In this document: one piece after another, positions 12,661 to 25,000 of the stretch
Numbering within the stretch: position 1 is the stretch's first letter
Layout of the letters: every line of letters begins with the position of its first letter
Assembly: GCA_964019155.1 (NCBI GenBank)
Contig: CAXHSG010000197.1
Span: 1,116,001 to 1,180,000, forward strand
From: Osedax fenrisi
Lineage: Eukaryota; Annelida; Polychaeta; Sabellida; Siboglinidae
Length of the DNA: 64,000 nucleotides
Reading direction: 5' to 3'
Made by a program: the position numbers and the translations under genes
Notes under the pieces: model-generated
The model's input: only the letters and a program-made list of their open reading frames with translations
Told to the model about the DNA's origin: nothing
Database searches by the model: none

Positions 12661-12698
12661 ACTTTAGCTAACTCTAGCTAACTCTAGGTAACTCTAGC
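11760..12698 (+). repeat. About 1.9-kb spaced repeat in domain A, copy 1
   Basis: TAATCTAGC at 11,760 and TAACTTTAAC at 11,909 recur at 13,668 and 13,807 (spacing 1,908 then 1,898 bp). Both segments then continue through TTACTCTAGC and runs of TAACTCTAGG to a TAACTTAAC unit (12,699 and 14,947). The second segment is about 0.35 kb longer. Edges are approximate. Confidence 0.6.
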
Positions 12699-12727
12699 TA
12701 ACTTAACTAACTCTAGCTAACTCTAGC

Positions 12728-12867
12728 TAACTCTAGGTAACTCTAGCTAACTTTAGCTAACTCTAGCTAACTCTAGCTAACTCTAACTAACTCTAGGTAA
12801 CTCTAGCTTACTCTAGCTAACTCTAGCTAACTTTAGCTAACTCTAGCTAACTCTAGCTAACTCTAGC
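12728..12867 (+). repeat. 140-bp tandem duplication, copy 1
   Basis: Fourteen units with TAACTCTAAC at 12,778 and TTACTCTAGC at 12,808; the same two markers recur exactly 140 bp later. With flanking core units, agreement extends over about 150 bp. Confidence 0.85.
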
Positions 12868-12997
12868 TAACTCTAGGTAACTCTAGCTAACTTTAGCTAA
12901 CTCTAGCTAACTCTAGCTAACTCTAACTAACTCTAGGTAACTCTAGCTTACTCTAGCTAACTCTAGCTAACTTTAGCTAACTCTAGCTAACTCTAGC
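12868..12997 (+). repeat. 140-bp tandem duplication, copy 2
   Basis: Thirteen units matching 12,728-12,857 in order, with TAACTCTAAC at 12,918 and TTACTCTAGC at 12,948. The fourteenth unit (12,998) is TAACTCTAGG, where copy 1 has a core unit. Confidence 0.85.
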
Positions 12998-13667
12998 TAA
13001 CTCTAGGTAACTTTAGCTAACTCTAGCTAACTCTAGGTAACTCTAGATAACTCTAGCTAACTTTAGCTAACTCTAGCTAACTCTAGCTAACTCTATGTAA
13101 CTCTAGCTAACTCTAGGTAACTCTAGGTAACTCTAGCTAACTCTAGCTAACTTTAGCTAACTCTAGGTAACTCTAGCTAACTTTAGCTAACTCTAGCTAA
13201 CTCTAGCTAACTCTAGTTAACTCTAGCTAACTCTAGGTAACTCTAGGTAACTCTAGCTAACTCTAGCTAACTCTAGCTAACTCTAGGTAACTCTAGCTAA
13301 CTTTAGCTAACTCTAGCTAACTCTAGGTAACTCTAGCTAACTCTAGCTAACTTTAGCTAACTCTAGCTAACTCTAGGTAATTTTAGCTAACTCTAGCTAA
13401 CTCTAGCTAACTCTAGCTAACTCTAGCTAACTCTAGGTAACTTTAGCTATCTCTAGGTAACTTTAACTAACTCTAGCTAACTCTAGCTAACTCTAGCTAA
13501 CTCTAGCTAACTCTAGTTAAATTTAGCTAACTCTAGCTAACTCTAGGTAACTCTAGCTAACTTTATCTAACTCTAGCTAACTCTAGCTAACTCTAGGTAA
13601 CTCTAGCTAACTTTAGCTAACTCTAGCTAACTCTAGCTAACTCTAGCTAACTTTAGCTAACTCTAGC

Positions 13668-14946
13668 TAATCTAGCTAACTCTAGCTAACTCTAGCTAAC
13701 TCTAGCTAACTCTAGCTAACTTTAGCTAACTCTAGCTAACTCTAGCTAACTCTAGCTAACTCTAGCTAACTTTAGCTAACTCTAGCTAACTCTAGGTAAC
13801 TCTAGCTAACTTTAACTAACTCTAGCTAACTCTAGCTAACTCTAGGTAACTCTAGCTAACTTTAGCTAACTCTAGCTAACTCTAGCTAACTCTAGCTAAC
13901 TTTAGCTAACTCTAGCTTACTCTAGCTAACTCTAGCTAACTCTAGCTAACTCTAGGTAACTCTAGGTAAATCTAGCTAACTCTAGCTAACTTTAGCTAAC
14001 TCTAGGTAACTCTAGCTAACTTTAGCTAACTCTAGCTAACTCTAGCTAACTCTAGCTAACTCTAGCTAACTCTAGGTAACTCTAGCTAACTCTAGCTAAC
14101 TCTAGCTAACTCTAGCTAACTCTATGTAACTCTAGCTAACTCTAGGTAACTCTAGGTAAATCTAGCTAACTCTAGCTAACTTTAGCTAACTCTAGGTAAC
14201 TCTAGCTAACTTTAGCTAACTCTAGCTAACTCTAGCTAACTCTAGCTAACTCTAGCTAACTCTAGGTAACTCTAGCTAACTCTAGCTAACTCTAGCTAAC
14301 TCTAGCTAACTCTAGCTAACTCTAGGTAACTATAGCTAACTTTAGCTAACTCTAGCTAACTCTAGCTAACTCTAGCTAACTCTAGGTAACTCTAGCTTAC
14401 TCTAGCTAACTCTAGCTAACTTTAGCTAACTCTAGCTAACTCTAGCTAACTCTAGGTAACTTTAGCTAACTCTAGCTAACTCTAGGTAACTCTAGATAAC
14501 TCTAGCTAACTTTAGCTAACTCTAGCTAACTCTAGCTAACTCTATGTAACTCTAGCTAACTCTAGGTAACTCTAGGTAACTCTAGCTAACTCTAGCTAAC
14601 TTTAGCTAACTCTAGGTAACTCTAGCTAACTTTAGCTAACTCTAGCTAACTCTAGCTAACTCTAGTTAACTCTAGCTAACTCTAGGTAACTCTAGGTAAC
14701 TCTAGCTAACTCTAGCTAACTCTAGCTAACTCTAGGTAACTCTAGCTAACTTTAGCTAACTCTAGCTAACTCTAGGTAACTCTAGCTAACTCTAGCTAAC
14801 TTTAGCTAACTCTAGCTAACTCTAGGTAATTTTAGCTAACTCTAGCTAACTCTAGCTAACTCTAGCTAAATCTAGCTAACTCTAGGTAACTTTAGCTAAC
14901 TCTAGGTAACTTTAGCTAACTCTAGCTAACTCTAGGTAACTCTAGC
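13668..14946 (+). repeat. About 1.9-kb spaced repeat in domain A, copy 2
   Basis: Counterpart of 11,760-12,698, bounded by TAATCTAGC (13,668) and the TAACTTAAC at 14,947. Two internal TAAATCTAGC units directly after paired TAACTCTAGG units (13,967 and 14,157), 190 bp apart, suggest a further local duplication inside this copy. Confidence 0.6.
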
Positions 14947-16345
14947 TAACTTAACTAACTCTAGCTAACTTTAGGTAACTCTAGCTAACTCTAGGTAACT
15001 CTAGCTAACTTTAGCTAACTCTAGCTAACTCTAGGTAACTCTAGCTAAATTTAGCTAACTCTAGCTAACTCTAGGTAACTCTAGCTAACTCTAGCTAACT
15101 TTAGCTAACTCTAGCTAACTCTAGGTAATTTTAGCTAACTCTAGCTAACTCTAGCTAACTCTAGCTAACTCTAGCTAACTCTAGGTAACTTTAGCTAACT
15201 CTAGCTAACTCTAGCTAACTCTAGCTAACTCTAGCTAACTCTAGCTAACTTTAGCTAACTCTAGCTAACTTTAGCTAACTCTAGCTAACTCTAGCTAACT
15301 CTAGCTAACTCTAGCTAACTTTAGCTAACTCTAGCTAACTCTAGCTAACTCTAGGTAACTCTAGGTAACTCTAGCTAACTCTAGCTAACTCTAGCTAACT
15401 CTAGGTAACTCTAGCTAACTTTAGCTAACTCTAGCTAACTCTAGGTAACTCTAGCTAACTCTAGCTAACTTTAGCTAACTCTAGCTAACTCTAGGTAATT
15501 TTAGCTAACTCTAGCTAACTCTAGCTAACTCTAGCTAACTCTAGCTAACTCTAGGTAACTTTAGCTAACTCTAGGTAACTTTAGCTAACTCTAGCTAACT
15601 CTAGCTAACTCTAGCTAACTCTAGCTAACTCTAGCTAACTTTAGCTAACTCTAGCTAACTCTAGGTAACTCTAGCTAACTTTAGCTAACTCTAGCTAACT
15701 CTAGCTAACTCTAGGTAACTCTAGCTAACTTTAGCTAACTCTAGCTAACTCTAGCTAACTCTAGCTAACTTTAGCTAACTCTAGCTAACTCTAGCTAACT
15801 TTAGCTAACTCTAGCTAACTCTAGCTAACTCTAGCTAACTTTAGCTAACTCTAGCTAACTCTAGCTAAGTTTAGCTAACTCTAGCTAACTCTAGCTAACT
15901 CTAGCTAACTCTAGGTAACTTTAGCTAACTCTAGCTAACTCTAGGTAACTCTAGCTAACTCTAGGTAACTCTAGCTAACTCTAGCTAACTTTAGCTAACT
16001 CTAGGTAACTCTAGCTAACTCTAGCTAACTCTAGCTAACTCTAGGTAACTCTAGCTAACTCTAGCTAACTCTAGCTAACTCTAGCTAACTTTAGCTAACT
16101 CTAGCTAACTCTAGCTAACTCTAGCTAACTCTAGCTAACTCTAGCTAACTTTAGCTAACTCTAGCTAACTCTAGCTAACTCTAGCTAACTCTAGCTAACT
16201 CTAGCTAACTCTAGCTAACTTTAGCTAACTCTAGCTAACTCTAGCTAACTCTAGCTAACTTTAGCTAACTCTAGCTAACTCTAGCTAACTTTAGCTAACT
16301 CTAGCTAACTCTAGCTAACTCTAGCTAACTTTAGCTAACTCTAGC

Positions 16346-17830
16346 TAACTCTAGCTAAGTTTAGCTAACTCTAGCTAACTCTAGGTAACTCTAGCTAACT
16401 TTAGCTAACTCTAGCTAACTCTAGCTAACTCAAGCTAACTCTAGGTAACTCTAGCTAACTTTAGCTAACTATAGCTAACTCTAGGTAACTCTAGCTAACT
16501 TAACTAACTCTAGCTAACTTTAGGTAACTCTAGCTAACTCTAGGTAACTCTAGCTAACTTTAGCTAACTCTAGCTAACTCTAGGTAACTCTAGCTAAATT
16601 TAGCTAACTCTAGCTAACTCTAGGTAACTCTAGCTAACTCTAGCTAACTTTAGCTAACTCTAGCTAACTCTAGGTAATTTTAGCTAACTCTAGCTAACTC
16701 TAGCTAACTCTAGCTAACTCTAGCTAACTCTAGGTAACTTTAGCTAACTCTAGCTAACTCTAGCTAACTCTAGCTAACTCTAGCTAACTCTAGCTAACTT
16801 TAGCTAACTCTAGCTAACTCTAGCTAACTCTAGCTAACTCTAGCTAACTTTAGCTAACTCTAGCTAACTCTAGCTAACTCTAGCTAACTCTAGCTAACTC
16901 TAGCTAACTCTAGCTAACTCTAGCTAACTCTAGCTAACTCTATGTAACTCTAGCTAACTCTAGGTAACTCTAGGTAACTCTATCTAACTCTAGCTAACTT
17001 TAGCTAACTCTAGGTAACTCTAGCTAACTTTAGCTAACTCTAGGTAACTCTAGCTAACTCTAGCTAACTTTAGCTAACTCTAGCTAACTCTAGGTAATTT
17101 TAGCTAACTCTAGCTAACTCTAGCTAACTCTAGCTAACTTTAGCTAACTCTAGCTAACTCTAGCTAACTCTAGCTAACTCTAGGTAACTCTAGCTAACTT
17201 TAACTAACTCTAGCTAACTCTAGCTAACTCTAGGTAACTCTAGCTAACTTTAGCTAACTCTAGCTAACTCTAGCTAACTCTAGCTAACTTTAGCTAACTC
17301 TAGCTTACTCTAGCTAACTCTAGCTAACTCTAGCTAACTTTAGCTAACTCTAGCTAACTCTAGCTAACTCTATGTAACTCTAGCTAACTCTAGGTAACTC
17401 TAGGTAACTCTAGCTAACTCTAGCTAACTTTAGCTAACTCTAGGTAACTCTAGCTAACTTTAGCTAACTCTAGCTAACTCTAGCTAACTCTAGCTAACTC
17501 TAGCTAACTCTAGGTAACTCTAACTAACTCTAGCTAACTCTAGCTAACTCTAGCTAACTCTAGCTAACTCTAGGTAACTCTAGCTAACTTTAGCTAACTC
17601 TAGCTAACTCTAGCTAACTCTAGCTAACTCTAGGTAACTCTAGCTTACTCTAGCTAACTCTAGCTAACTTTAGCTAACTCTAGCTAACTCTAGCTAACTC
17701 TAGGTAACTTTAGCTAACTCTAGCTAACTCTAGGTAACTCTAGATAACTCTAGCTAACTTTAGCTAACTCTAGCTAACTCTAGCTAACTCTATGTAACTC
17801 TAGCTAACTCTAGGTAACTCTAGGTAACTC
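16346..17830 (+). repeat. 6.6-kb super-repeat, copy 3 (partial)
   Basis: TAAGTTTAGC 16,356, TAACTTAAC 16,496, TAAATTTAGC 16,595, TATG 16,941, TATC 16,981, TAACTTTAAC 17,195 and TAACTCTATG 17,785 follow the order of copy 2 at +6,625, then +6,605 bp after a 20-bp difference near 17,100. The copy breaks off at the domain A/B junction at about 17,830. Confidence 0.78.
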
Positions 17831-20800
17831 TAGGTAACTCTAGCTAACTCTAGCTAACTCTAGCTAACTCTAGGTAACTCTAGCTAACTCTAGCTAACTC
17901 TAGCTAACTCTAGGTAACTTTAGCTAACTCTAGCTAACTTTAGGTAACTCTAGCTAACTTTAGCTAACTCTAGCTAACTCTAGGTAACTCTAGCTAACTT
18001 TAGCTAACTCTAGCTAACTCTAGCTAACTCTAGGTAACTCTAGGTAACTCTAGCTAACTCTAGTTAACTCTAGCTAACTCTAGCTAACTCTAGCTAACTT
18101 TAGCTAACTCTAGCTAACTCTAGGTAACTCTAGGTAACTCTAGGTAACTCTAGCTAACTTTAGCTAACTCTAGCTAACTCTAGCTAACTCTAGCTAACTC
18201 TAGCTAACTCTAGCTAACTCTAGCTAACTTTAGCTAACTCTAGCTAACTCTAGGTAATTCTAGATAACTTTAGATAACTCTAGGTAACTCTAGCTAACTC
18301 TAGGTAACTTTAGCTAACTCTAGGTAACTTTAGTTAACTCTAGGTAACTCTAGGTAATTCTAGCTAACTCTAGCTAACTCTAGGTAACTCTAGCTAACTT
18401 TAGCTAACTCTAGCTAACTCTAGCTAACTCTAGCTAACTCTAGGTAACTCTAGCTAACTTTAGCTAACTCTAGCTGACTCTAGCTAATTCTAGGTAACTC
18501 TAGCTAACTCTAGCTAACTCTAGGTAACTCTAGGTAACTCTAGGTAACTTTAGCTAACTCTAGCTAACTCTAGGTAAATCTAGCTAACTTTAGCTAACTC
18601 TAGCTAACTCTAGCTAACTCTAGCTAACTCTAGGTAACTCTAGCTAACTTTAGCTAACTCTAGCTGACTCTAGCAAACTCTAGGTAACTTTAGCTAACTT
18701 TAGCTAACTCTAGCTGACTCTAGCTAATTCTAGGTAACTCTAGGTAACTCTAGCTAACTCTAGCAAACTTTAGGTAACTTTAGCTAACTCTAGCTAACTC
18801 TAGGTAACTCTAGGTAACTCTAACTAACTCTAGCTAACTCTAGGTAACTCTAGCTAACTCTAGGTAATTCTAGCTAACTCTAGGTAACTTTAGCTAACTC
18901 TAGCTAACTCTAGCTAACTCTAGGTAACTCTAGGTAACTCTAGCTAACTCTAGGTAACTCTAGCTAACTCTAGCTAACTCTAGGTAACTCTAGGTAACTC
19001 TAGCTAACTCTAGGTAACTTTAGCTAACTCTAGGTAACTCTAGCTAACTCTAGGTAACTTTAGCTAACTCTAGCTAACTCTAGGTAACTTTAGCTAACTC
19101 TAGCTAACTCTAGCTAACTTTAGCTAACTCTAGCTAACTCTAGGTAATTCTAGATAACTTTAGCTAACTCTAGGTAACTCTAGCTAACTCTAGGTAACTT
19201 TAGCTAACTCTAGGTAACTTTAGCTAACTCTAGGTAACTCTAGGTAATTCTAGCTAACTCTAGCTAACTCTAGGTAACTCTAGGTATCTCTAGCTAACTC
19301 TAGCTAACTTTAGCTAACTCTAGCTAACTCTAGCTAACTCTAGCTAACTTTAGCTAACTCTAGCTAACTCTAGCTAACTCTAGCTAACTCTAGGTAACTC
19401 TAGCTAACTTTAGCTAACTCTAGCTAACTCTAGGTAACTCTAGCTAACTTTAGCTAACTCTAGCTAACTCTAGGTAATTCTAGTTAACTTTAGCTAACTC
19501 TAGGTAACTCTAGCTAACTCTAGGTAACTTTAGCTAACTCTAGGTAACTTTAGCTAACTCTAGGTAACTCTAGGTAATTCTAGCTAACTCTAGCTAACTC
19601 TAGGTAACTCTAGGTAACTCTAGCTAACTCTAGCTAACTTTAGCTAACTCTAGCTAACTCTAGCTAACTCTAGCTAACTTTAGCTAACTCTAGCTAACTC
19701 TAGCTAACTCTAGCTAACTCTAGGTAACTCTAGCTAACTTTAGCTAATTCTAGCTAACTCTAGGTAATTCTAGATAACTTTAGCTAACTCTAGGTAACTC
19801 TAGCTAACTCTAGGTAACTTTAGCTAACTCTAGGTAACTCTAGCTAACTCTATGTAACTCTAGGTAACTCTAGCTAACTCTAGCTAACTCTAGCTAACTC
19901 TAGGTAACTCTAGCTAACTCTAGCTAACTCTAGCTAACTCTAGGTAACTTTAGCTAACTCTAGCTAACTTTAGGTAACTCTAGCTAACTTTAGCTAACTC
20001 TAGCTAACTCTAGGTAACTCTAGCTAACTTTAGCTAACTCTAGCTAACTCTAGCTAACTCTAGGTAATTCTAGCTTACTCTAGCTAACTCTAGCTAACTC
20101 TAGCTAACTCTAGGTAACTCTAGGTAACTCTAGCTAACTTTAGCTAACTCTAGGTAACTCTAGCTAACTCTAGCTAACTCTAGGTAACTCTAGTTAACTC
20201 TAGCTAACTCTAGGTAACTCTAGCTAACTTTAGCTAACTCTAGGTAACTCTAGGTAACTCTAGCTAACTCTAGTTAACTCTAGCTAACTCTAGCTAACTC
20301 TAGCTAACTTTAGCTAACTCTAGCTAACTCTAGGTAACTCTAGCTAACTTTAGCTAACTCTAGCTAACTCTAGCTAACTCTAGGTAACTCTAGGTAACTC
20401 TAGGTAACTCTAGCTAACTTTAGCTAACTCTAGCTAACTCTAGCTAACTCTAGCTAACTCTATGTAACTCTAGCTAACTTTAGCTAACTCTAGCTAATTT
20501 AGCTAACTCTAGCTAACTCTAGGTAACTCTAGCTAACTCTAGCTAACTCTAGCTAACTCTAGCTAACTCTAGGTAACTCTAGGTAACTCTAGATAACTCT
20601 AGTTAACTCTAGCTAACTCTAGGTAACTCTAGCTAACTTTAGCTAACTCTAGGTAACTCTAGGTAACTCTAGCTAACTCTAGTTAACTCTAGCTAACTCT
20701 AGCTAACTCTAGCTAACTTTAGCTAACTCTAGCTAACTCTAGGTAACTCTAGCTAACTTTAGCTAACTCTAGCTAACTCTAGCTAACTCTAGCTAACTCT

Positions 20801-21119
20801 ATGTAACTCTAGCTAACTTTAGCTAACTCTAGCTGAATCTAGCTAATTCTAGGTAACTCTAGCTATCTCTAGCTAACTCTAGGTAACTCTAGGTAACTCT
20901 AGGTAACTCTAGGTAACTCTAGCTAACTCTAGCTAACTCTAGGTAACTTTAGCTAACTCTAGCTAACTCTAGGTAACTCTAGGTAACTCTAACTAACTCT
21001 AGCTAACTCTAGGTAACTCTAGCTAACTCTAGGTAATTCTAGCTAACTCTAGGTAACTTTAGCTAACTCTAGCTAACTCTAGCTAACTCTAGGTAACTCT
21101 AGGTAACTCTAGCTAACTC
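16941..21119 (+). repeat. 4.2-kb tandem duplication, copy 1
   Basis: Begins at the TATG of a TAACTCTATG unit and ends just before the same marker at 21,120. Spacing to copy 2 is 4,179 bp up to about 17,100 and 4,199 bp after, because copy 2 has two extra core units after TAATTTTAGC. Markers include TAACTTTAAC 17,195, TTACTCTAGC 17,645, TAATTTAGC 20,495 and TGAATCTAGC 20,834. The differences I saw are few: TGACTC at 18,665, AAACTT near 18,765, TATCTC near 19,265 and TAATTC near 19,745. The copy straddles the domain A/B junction. Confidence 0.9.
17831..21119 (+). repeat. Satellite domain B, first segment
   Basis: Composition changes relative to the left flank. TAACTCTAGG units become denser, often paired. 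TAATTCTAGA/C/G units appear from 18,255, TGACTCTAGC from about 18,475, and the first TAATTTAGC 9-bp unit lies at 20,495-20,503. A TGAATCTAGC unit (20,834-20,843) followed closely by TATCTCTAGC is a fingerprint that recurs seven more times downstream. The segment is the right part of the first copy of the 4.2-kb tandem duplication and ends where the copy restarts with domain-A sequence at 21,120. Confidence 0.75.
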
Positions 21120-22030
21120 TATGTAACTCTAGCTAACTCTAGGTAACTCTAGGTAACTCTATCTAACTCTAGCTAACTTTAGCTAACTCTAGGTAACTCT
21201 AGCTAACTTTAGCTAACTCTAGGTAACTCTAGCTAACTCTAGCTAACTTTAGCTAACTCTAGCTAACTCTAGGTAATTTTAGCTAACTCTAGCTAACTCT
21301 AGCTAACTCTAGCTAACTCTAGCTAACTCTAGCTAACTTTAGCTAACTCTAGCTAACTCTAGCTAACTCTAGCTAACTCTAGGTAACTCTAGCTAACTTT
21401 AACTAACTCTAGCTAACTCTAGCTAACTCTAGGTAACTCTAGCTAACTTTAGCTAACTCTAGCTAACTCTAGCTAACTCTAGCTAACTTTAGCTAACTCT
21501 AGCTTACTCTAGCTAACTCTAGCTAACTCTAGCTAACTTTAGCTAACTCTAGCTAACTCTAGCTAACTCTATGTAACTCTAGCTAACTCTAGGTAACTCT
21601 AGGTAACTCTAGCTAACTCTAGCTAACTTTAGCTAACTCTAGGTAACTCTAGCTAACTTTAGCTAACTCTAGCTAACTCTAGCTAACTCTAGCTAACTCT
21701 AGCTAACTCTAGGTAACTCTAACTAACTCTAGCTAACTCTAGCTAACTCTAGCTAACTCTAGCTAACTCTAGGTAACTCTAGCTAACTTTAGCTAACTCT
21801 AGCTAACTCTAGCTAACTCTAGCTAACTCTAGGTAACTCTAGCTTACTCTAGCTAACTCTAGCTAACTTTAGCTAACTCTAGCTAACTCTAGCTAACTCT
21901 AGGTAACTTTAGCTAACTCTAGCTAACTCTAGGTAACTCTAGATAACTCTAGCTAACTTTAGCTAACTCTAGCTAACTCTAGCTAACTCTATGTAACTCT
22001 AGCTAACTCTAGGTAACTCTAGGTAACTCT
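21120..22030 (+). repeat. Domain A island inside domain B
   Basis: This stretch repeats 16,941-17,830 in order: TAACTCTATG, then TAACTCTATC 40 bp later, TAATTTTAGC, TAACTTTAAC (21,394), TTACTCTAGC, TAACTCTAGA, and a closing TAACTCTATG. It lacks the TAATTCTAG(N) and TGACTCTAGC units that flank it on both sides. It was placed here by the 4,199-bp tandem duplication whose first copy straddles the A/B boundary, so it is a passenger of that duplication and not an independent domain. Confidence 0.8.
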
Positions 22031-25000
22031 AGGTAACTCTAGCTAACTCTAGCTAACTCTAGCTAACTCTAGGTAACTCTAGCTAACTCTAGCTAACTCT
22101 AGCTAACTCTAGGTAACTTTAGCTAACTCTAGCTAACTTTAGGTAACTCTAGCTAACTTTAGCTAACTCTAGCTAACTCTAGGTAACTCTAGCTAACTTT
22201 AGCTAACTCTAGCTAACTCTAGCTAACTCTAGGTAACTCTAGGTAACTCTAGCTAACTCTAGTTAACTCTAGCTAACTCTAGCTAACTCTAGCTAACTTT
22301 AGCTAACTCTAGCTAACTCTAGGTAACTCTAGGTAACTCTAGGTAACTCTAGCTAACTTTAGCTAACTCTAGCTAACTCTAGCTAACTCTAGCTAACTCT
22401 AGCTAACTCTAGCTAACTCTAGCTAACTTTAGCTAACTCTAGCTAACTCTAGGTAATTCTAGATAACTTTAGATAACTCTAGGTAACTCTAGCTAACTCT
22501 AGGTAACTTTAGCTAACTCTAGGTAACTTTAGTTAACTCTAGGTAACTCTAGGTAATTCTAGCTAACTCTAGCTAACTCTAGGTAACTCTAGCTAACTTT
22601 AGCTAACTCTAGCTAACTCTAGCTAACTCTAGCTAACTCTAGGTAACTCTAGCTAACTTTAGCTAACTCTAGCTGACTCTAGCTAATTCTAGGTAACTCT
22701 AGCTAACTCTAGCTAACTCTAGGTAACTCTAGGTAACTCTAGGTAACTTTAGCTAACTCTAGCTAACTCTAGGTAAATCTAGCTAACTTTAGCTAACTCT
22801 AGCTAACTCTAGCTAACTCTAGCTAACTCTAGGTAACTCTAGCTAACTTTAGCTAACTCTAGCTTACTCTAGCAAACTCTAGGTAACTTTAGCTAACTTT
22901 AGCTAACTCTAGCTGACTCTAGCTAATTCTAGGTAACTCTAGGTAACTCTAGCTAACTCTAGCAAACTCTAGGTAACTTTAGCTAACTCTAGCTAACTCT
23001 AGGTAACTCTAGGTAACTCTAACTAACTCTAGCTAACTCTAGGTAACTCTAGCTAACTCTAGGTAATTCTAGCTAACTCTAGGTAACTTTAGCTAACTCT
23101 AGCTAACTCTAGCTAACTCTAGGTAACTCTAGGTAACTCTAGCTAACTCTAGGTAACTCTAGCTAACTCTAGCTAACTCTAGGTAACTCTAGGTAACTCT
23201 AGCTAACTCTAGGTAACTTTAGCTAACTCTAGGTAACTCTAGCTAACTCTAGGTAACTTTAGCTAACTCTAGCTAACTCTAGGTAACTTTAGCTAACTCT
23301 AGCTAACTCTAGCTAACTTTAGCTAACTCTAGCTAACTCTAGGTAATTCTAGATAACTTTAGCTAACTCTAGGTAACTCTAGCTAACTCTAGGTAACTTT
23401 AGCTAACTCTAGGTAACTTTAGCTAACTCTAGGTAACTCTAGGTAATTCTAGCTAACTCTAGCTAACTCTAGGTAACTCTAGGTAACTCTAGCTAACTCT
23501 AGCTAACTTTAGCTAACTCTAGCTAACTCTAGCTAACTCTAGCTAACTTTAGCTAACTCTAGCTAACTCTAGCTAACTCTAGCTAACTCTAGGTAACTCT
23601 AGCTAACTTTAGCTAACTCTAGCTAACTCTAGGTAACTCTAGCTAACTTTAGCTAACTCTAGCTAACTCTAGGTAATTCTAGTTAACTTTAGCTAACTCT
23701 AGGTAACTCTAGCTAACTCTAGGTAACTTTAGCTAACTCTAGGTAACTTTAGCTAACTCTAGGTAACTCTAGGTAATTCTAGCTAACTCTAGCTAACTCT
23801 AGGTAACTCTAGGTAACTCTAGCTAACTCTAGCTAACTTTAGCTAACTCTAGCTAACTCTAGCTAACTCTAGCTAACTTTAGCTAACTCTAGCTAACTCT
23901 AGCTAACTCTAGCTAACTCTAGGTAACTCTAGCTAACTTTAGCTAACTCTAGCTAACTCTAGGTAATTCTAGATAACTTTAGCTAACTCTAGGTAACTCT
24001 AGCTAACTCTAGGTAACTTTAGCTAACTCTAGGTAACTCTAGCTAACTCTATGTAACTCTAGGTAACTCTAGCTAACTCTAGCTAACTCTAGCTAACTCT
24101 AGGTAACTCTAGCTAACTCTAGCTAACTCTAGCTAACTCTAGGTAACTTTAGCTAACTCTAGCTAACTTTAGGTAACTCTAGCTAACTTTAGCTAACTCT
24201 AGCTAACTCTAGGTAACTCTAGCTAACTTTAGCTAACTCTAGCTAACTCTAGCTAACTCTAGGTAATTCTAGCTTACTCTAGCTAACTCTAGCTAACTCT
24301 AGCTAACTCTAGGTAACTCTAGGTAACTCTAGCTAACTTTAGCTAACTCTAGGTAACTCTAGCTAACTCTAGCTAACTCTAGGTAACTCTAGTTAACTCT
24401 AGCTAACTCTAGGTAACTCTAGCTAACTTTAGCTAACTCTAGGTAACTCTAGGTAACTCTAGCTAACTCTAGTTAACTCTAGCTAACTCTAGCTAACTCT
24501 AGCTAACTTTAGCTAACTCTAGCTAACTCTAGGTAACTCTAGCTAACTTTAGCTAACTCTAGCTAACTCTAGCTAACTCTAGGTAACTCTAGGTAACTCT
24601 AGGTAACTCTAGCTAACTTTAGCTAACTCTAGCTAACTCTAGCTAACTCTAGCTAACTCTATGTAACTCTAGCTAACTTTAGCTAACTCTAGCTAATTTA
24701 GCTAACTCTAGCTAACTCTAGGTAACTCTAGCTAACTCTAGCTAACTCTAGCTAACTCTAGCTAACTCTAGGTAACTCTAGGTAACTCTAGATAACTCTA
24801 GTTAACTCTAGCTAACTCTAGGTAACTCTAGCTAACTTTAGCTAACTCTAGGTAACTCTAGGTAACTCTAGCTAACTCTAGTTAACTCTAGCTAACTCTA
24901 GCTAACTCTAGCTAACTTTAGCTAACTCTAGCTAACTCTAGGTAACTCTAGCTAACTTTAGCTAACTCTAGCTAACTCTAGCTAACTCTAGCTAACTCTA

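Larger units (their letters stand above)
451..13676 (+). repeat. 9-bp slip units TAATCTAGC (10 copies, domain A)
   Basis: Ten 9-bp units read TAATCTAGC, explained by loss of one base from the core unit or from TAATTCTAGC-like intermediates. Each shifts the decamer phase by -1. Starts: 451, 1480, 1808, 3127, 5130, 6649, 8016, 9662, 11760, 13668. Spacings match segmental copies: 451 to 1808 is 1,357; 1480 to 3127 is 1,647; 3127 to 9662 is 6,535; 5130 to 11760 is 6,630; 8016 to 9662 is 1,646. Several are followed by TAACTTTAGT, a linked second variant. They are therefore inherited copies of few original events, not repeated slippage. Confidence 0.93.
1689..16504 (+). repeat. 9-bp slip units TAACTTAAC (9 copies, domain A)
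   Basis: Nine 9-bp units read TAACTTAAC, one T shorter than the TAACTTTAAC variant also present in the array. Starts: 1689, 3336, 6857, 8225, 8503, 9871, 12699, 14947, 16496. Five of them lie 208-209 bp after a TAATCTAGC unit (1480/1689, 3127/3336, 6649/6857, 8016/8225, 9662/9871), showing that the two slip alleles travel together on one higher-order segment. None was seen to the right of 16,504. Confidence 0.93.
1..17830 (+). repeat. Satellite domain A
   Basis: This subarray is defined by its rare variants. It carries all the 9-bp units of the types TAATCTAGC, TAACTTAAC and TAACTCTAC, and the TAACTCAAGC units (starts near 1,619, 3,267, 6,788, 8,154, 8,434, 9,801 and 16,426). I found no TAATTCTAG(N) or TGACTCTAGC units in it. 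TAACTCTAGG units are sparse to moderate: none of 30 units in 1,021-1,320 and 7 of 30 in 7,201-7,500 by hand count. Its right edge is placed at about 17,830, where homology to 10,316-11,220 (spacing 6,605-6,625 bp) stops just after a TAACTCTATG unit at 17,785-17,794 and domain-B order begins. Confidence 0.8.
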
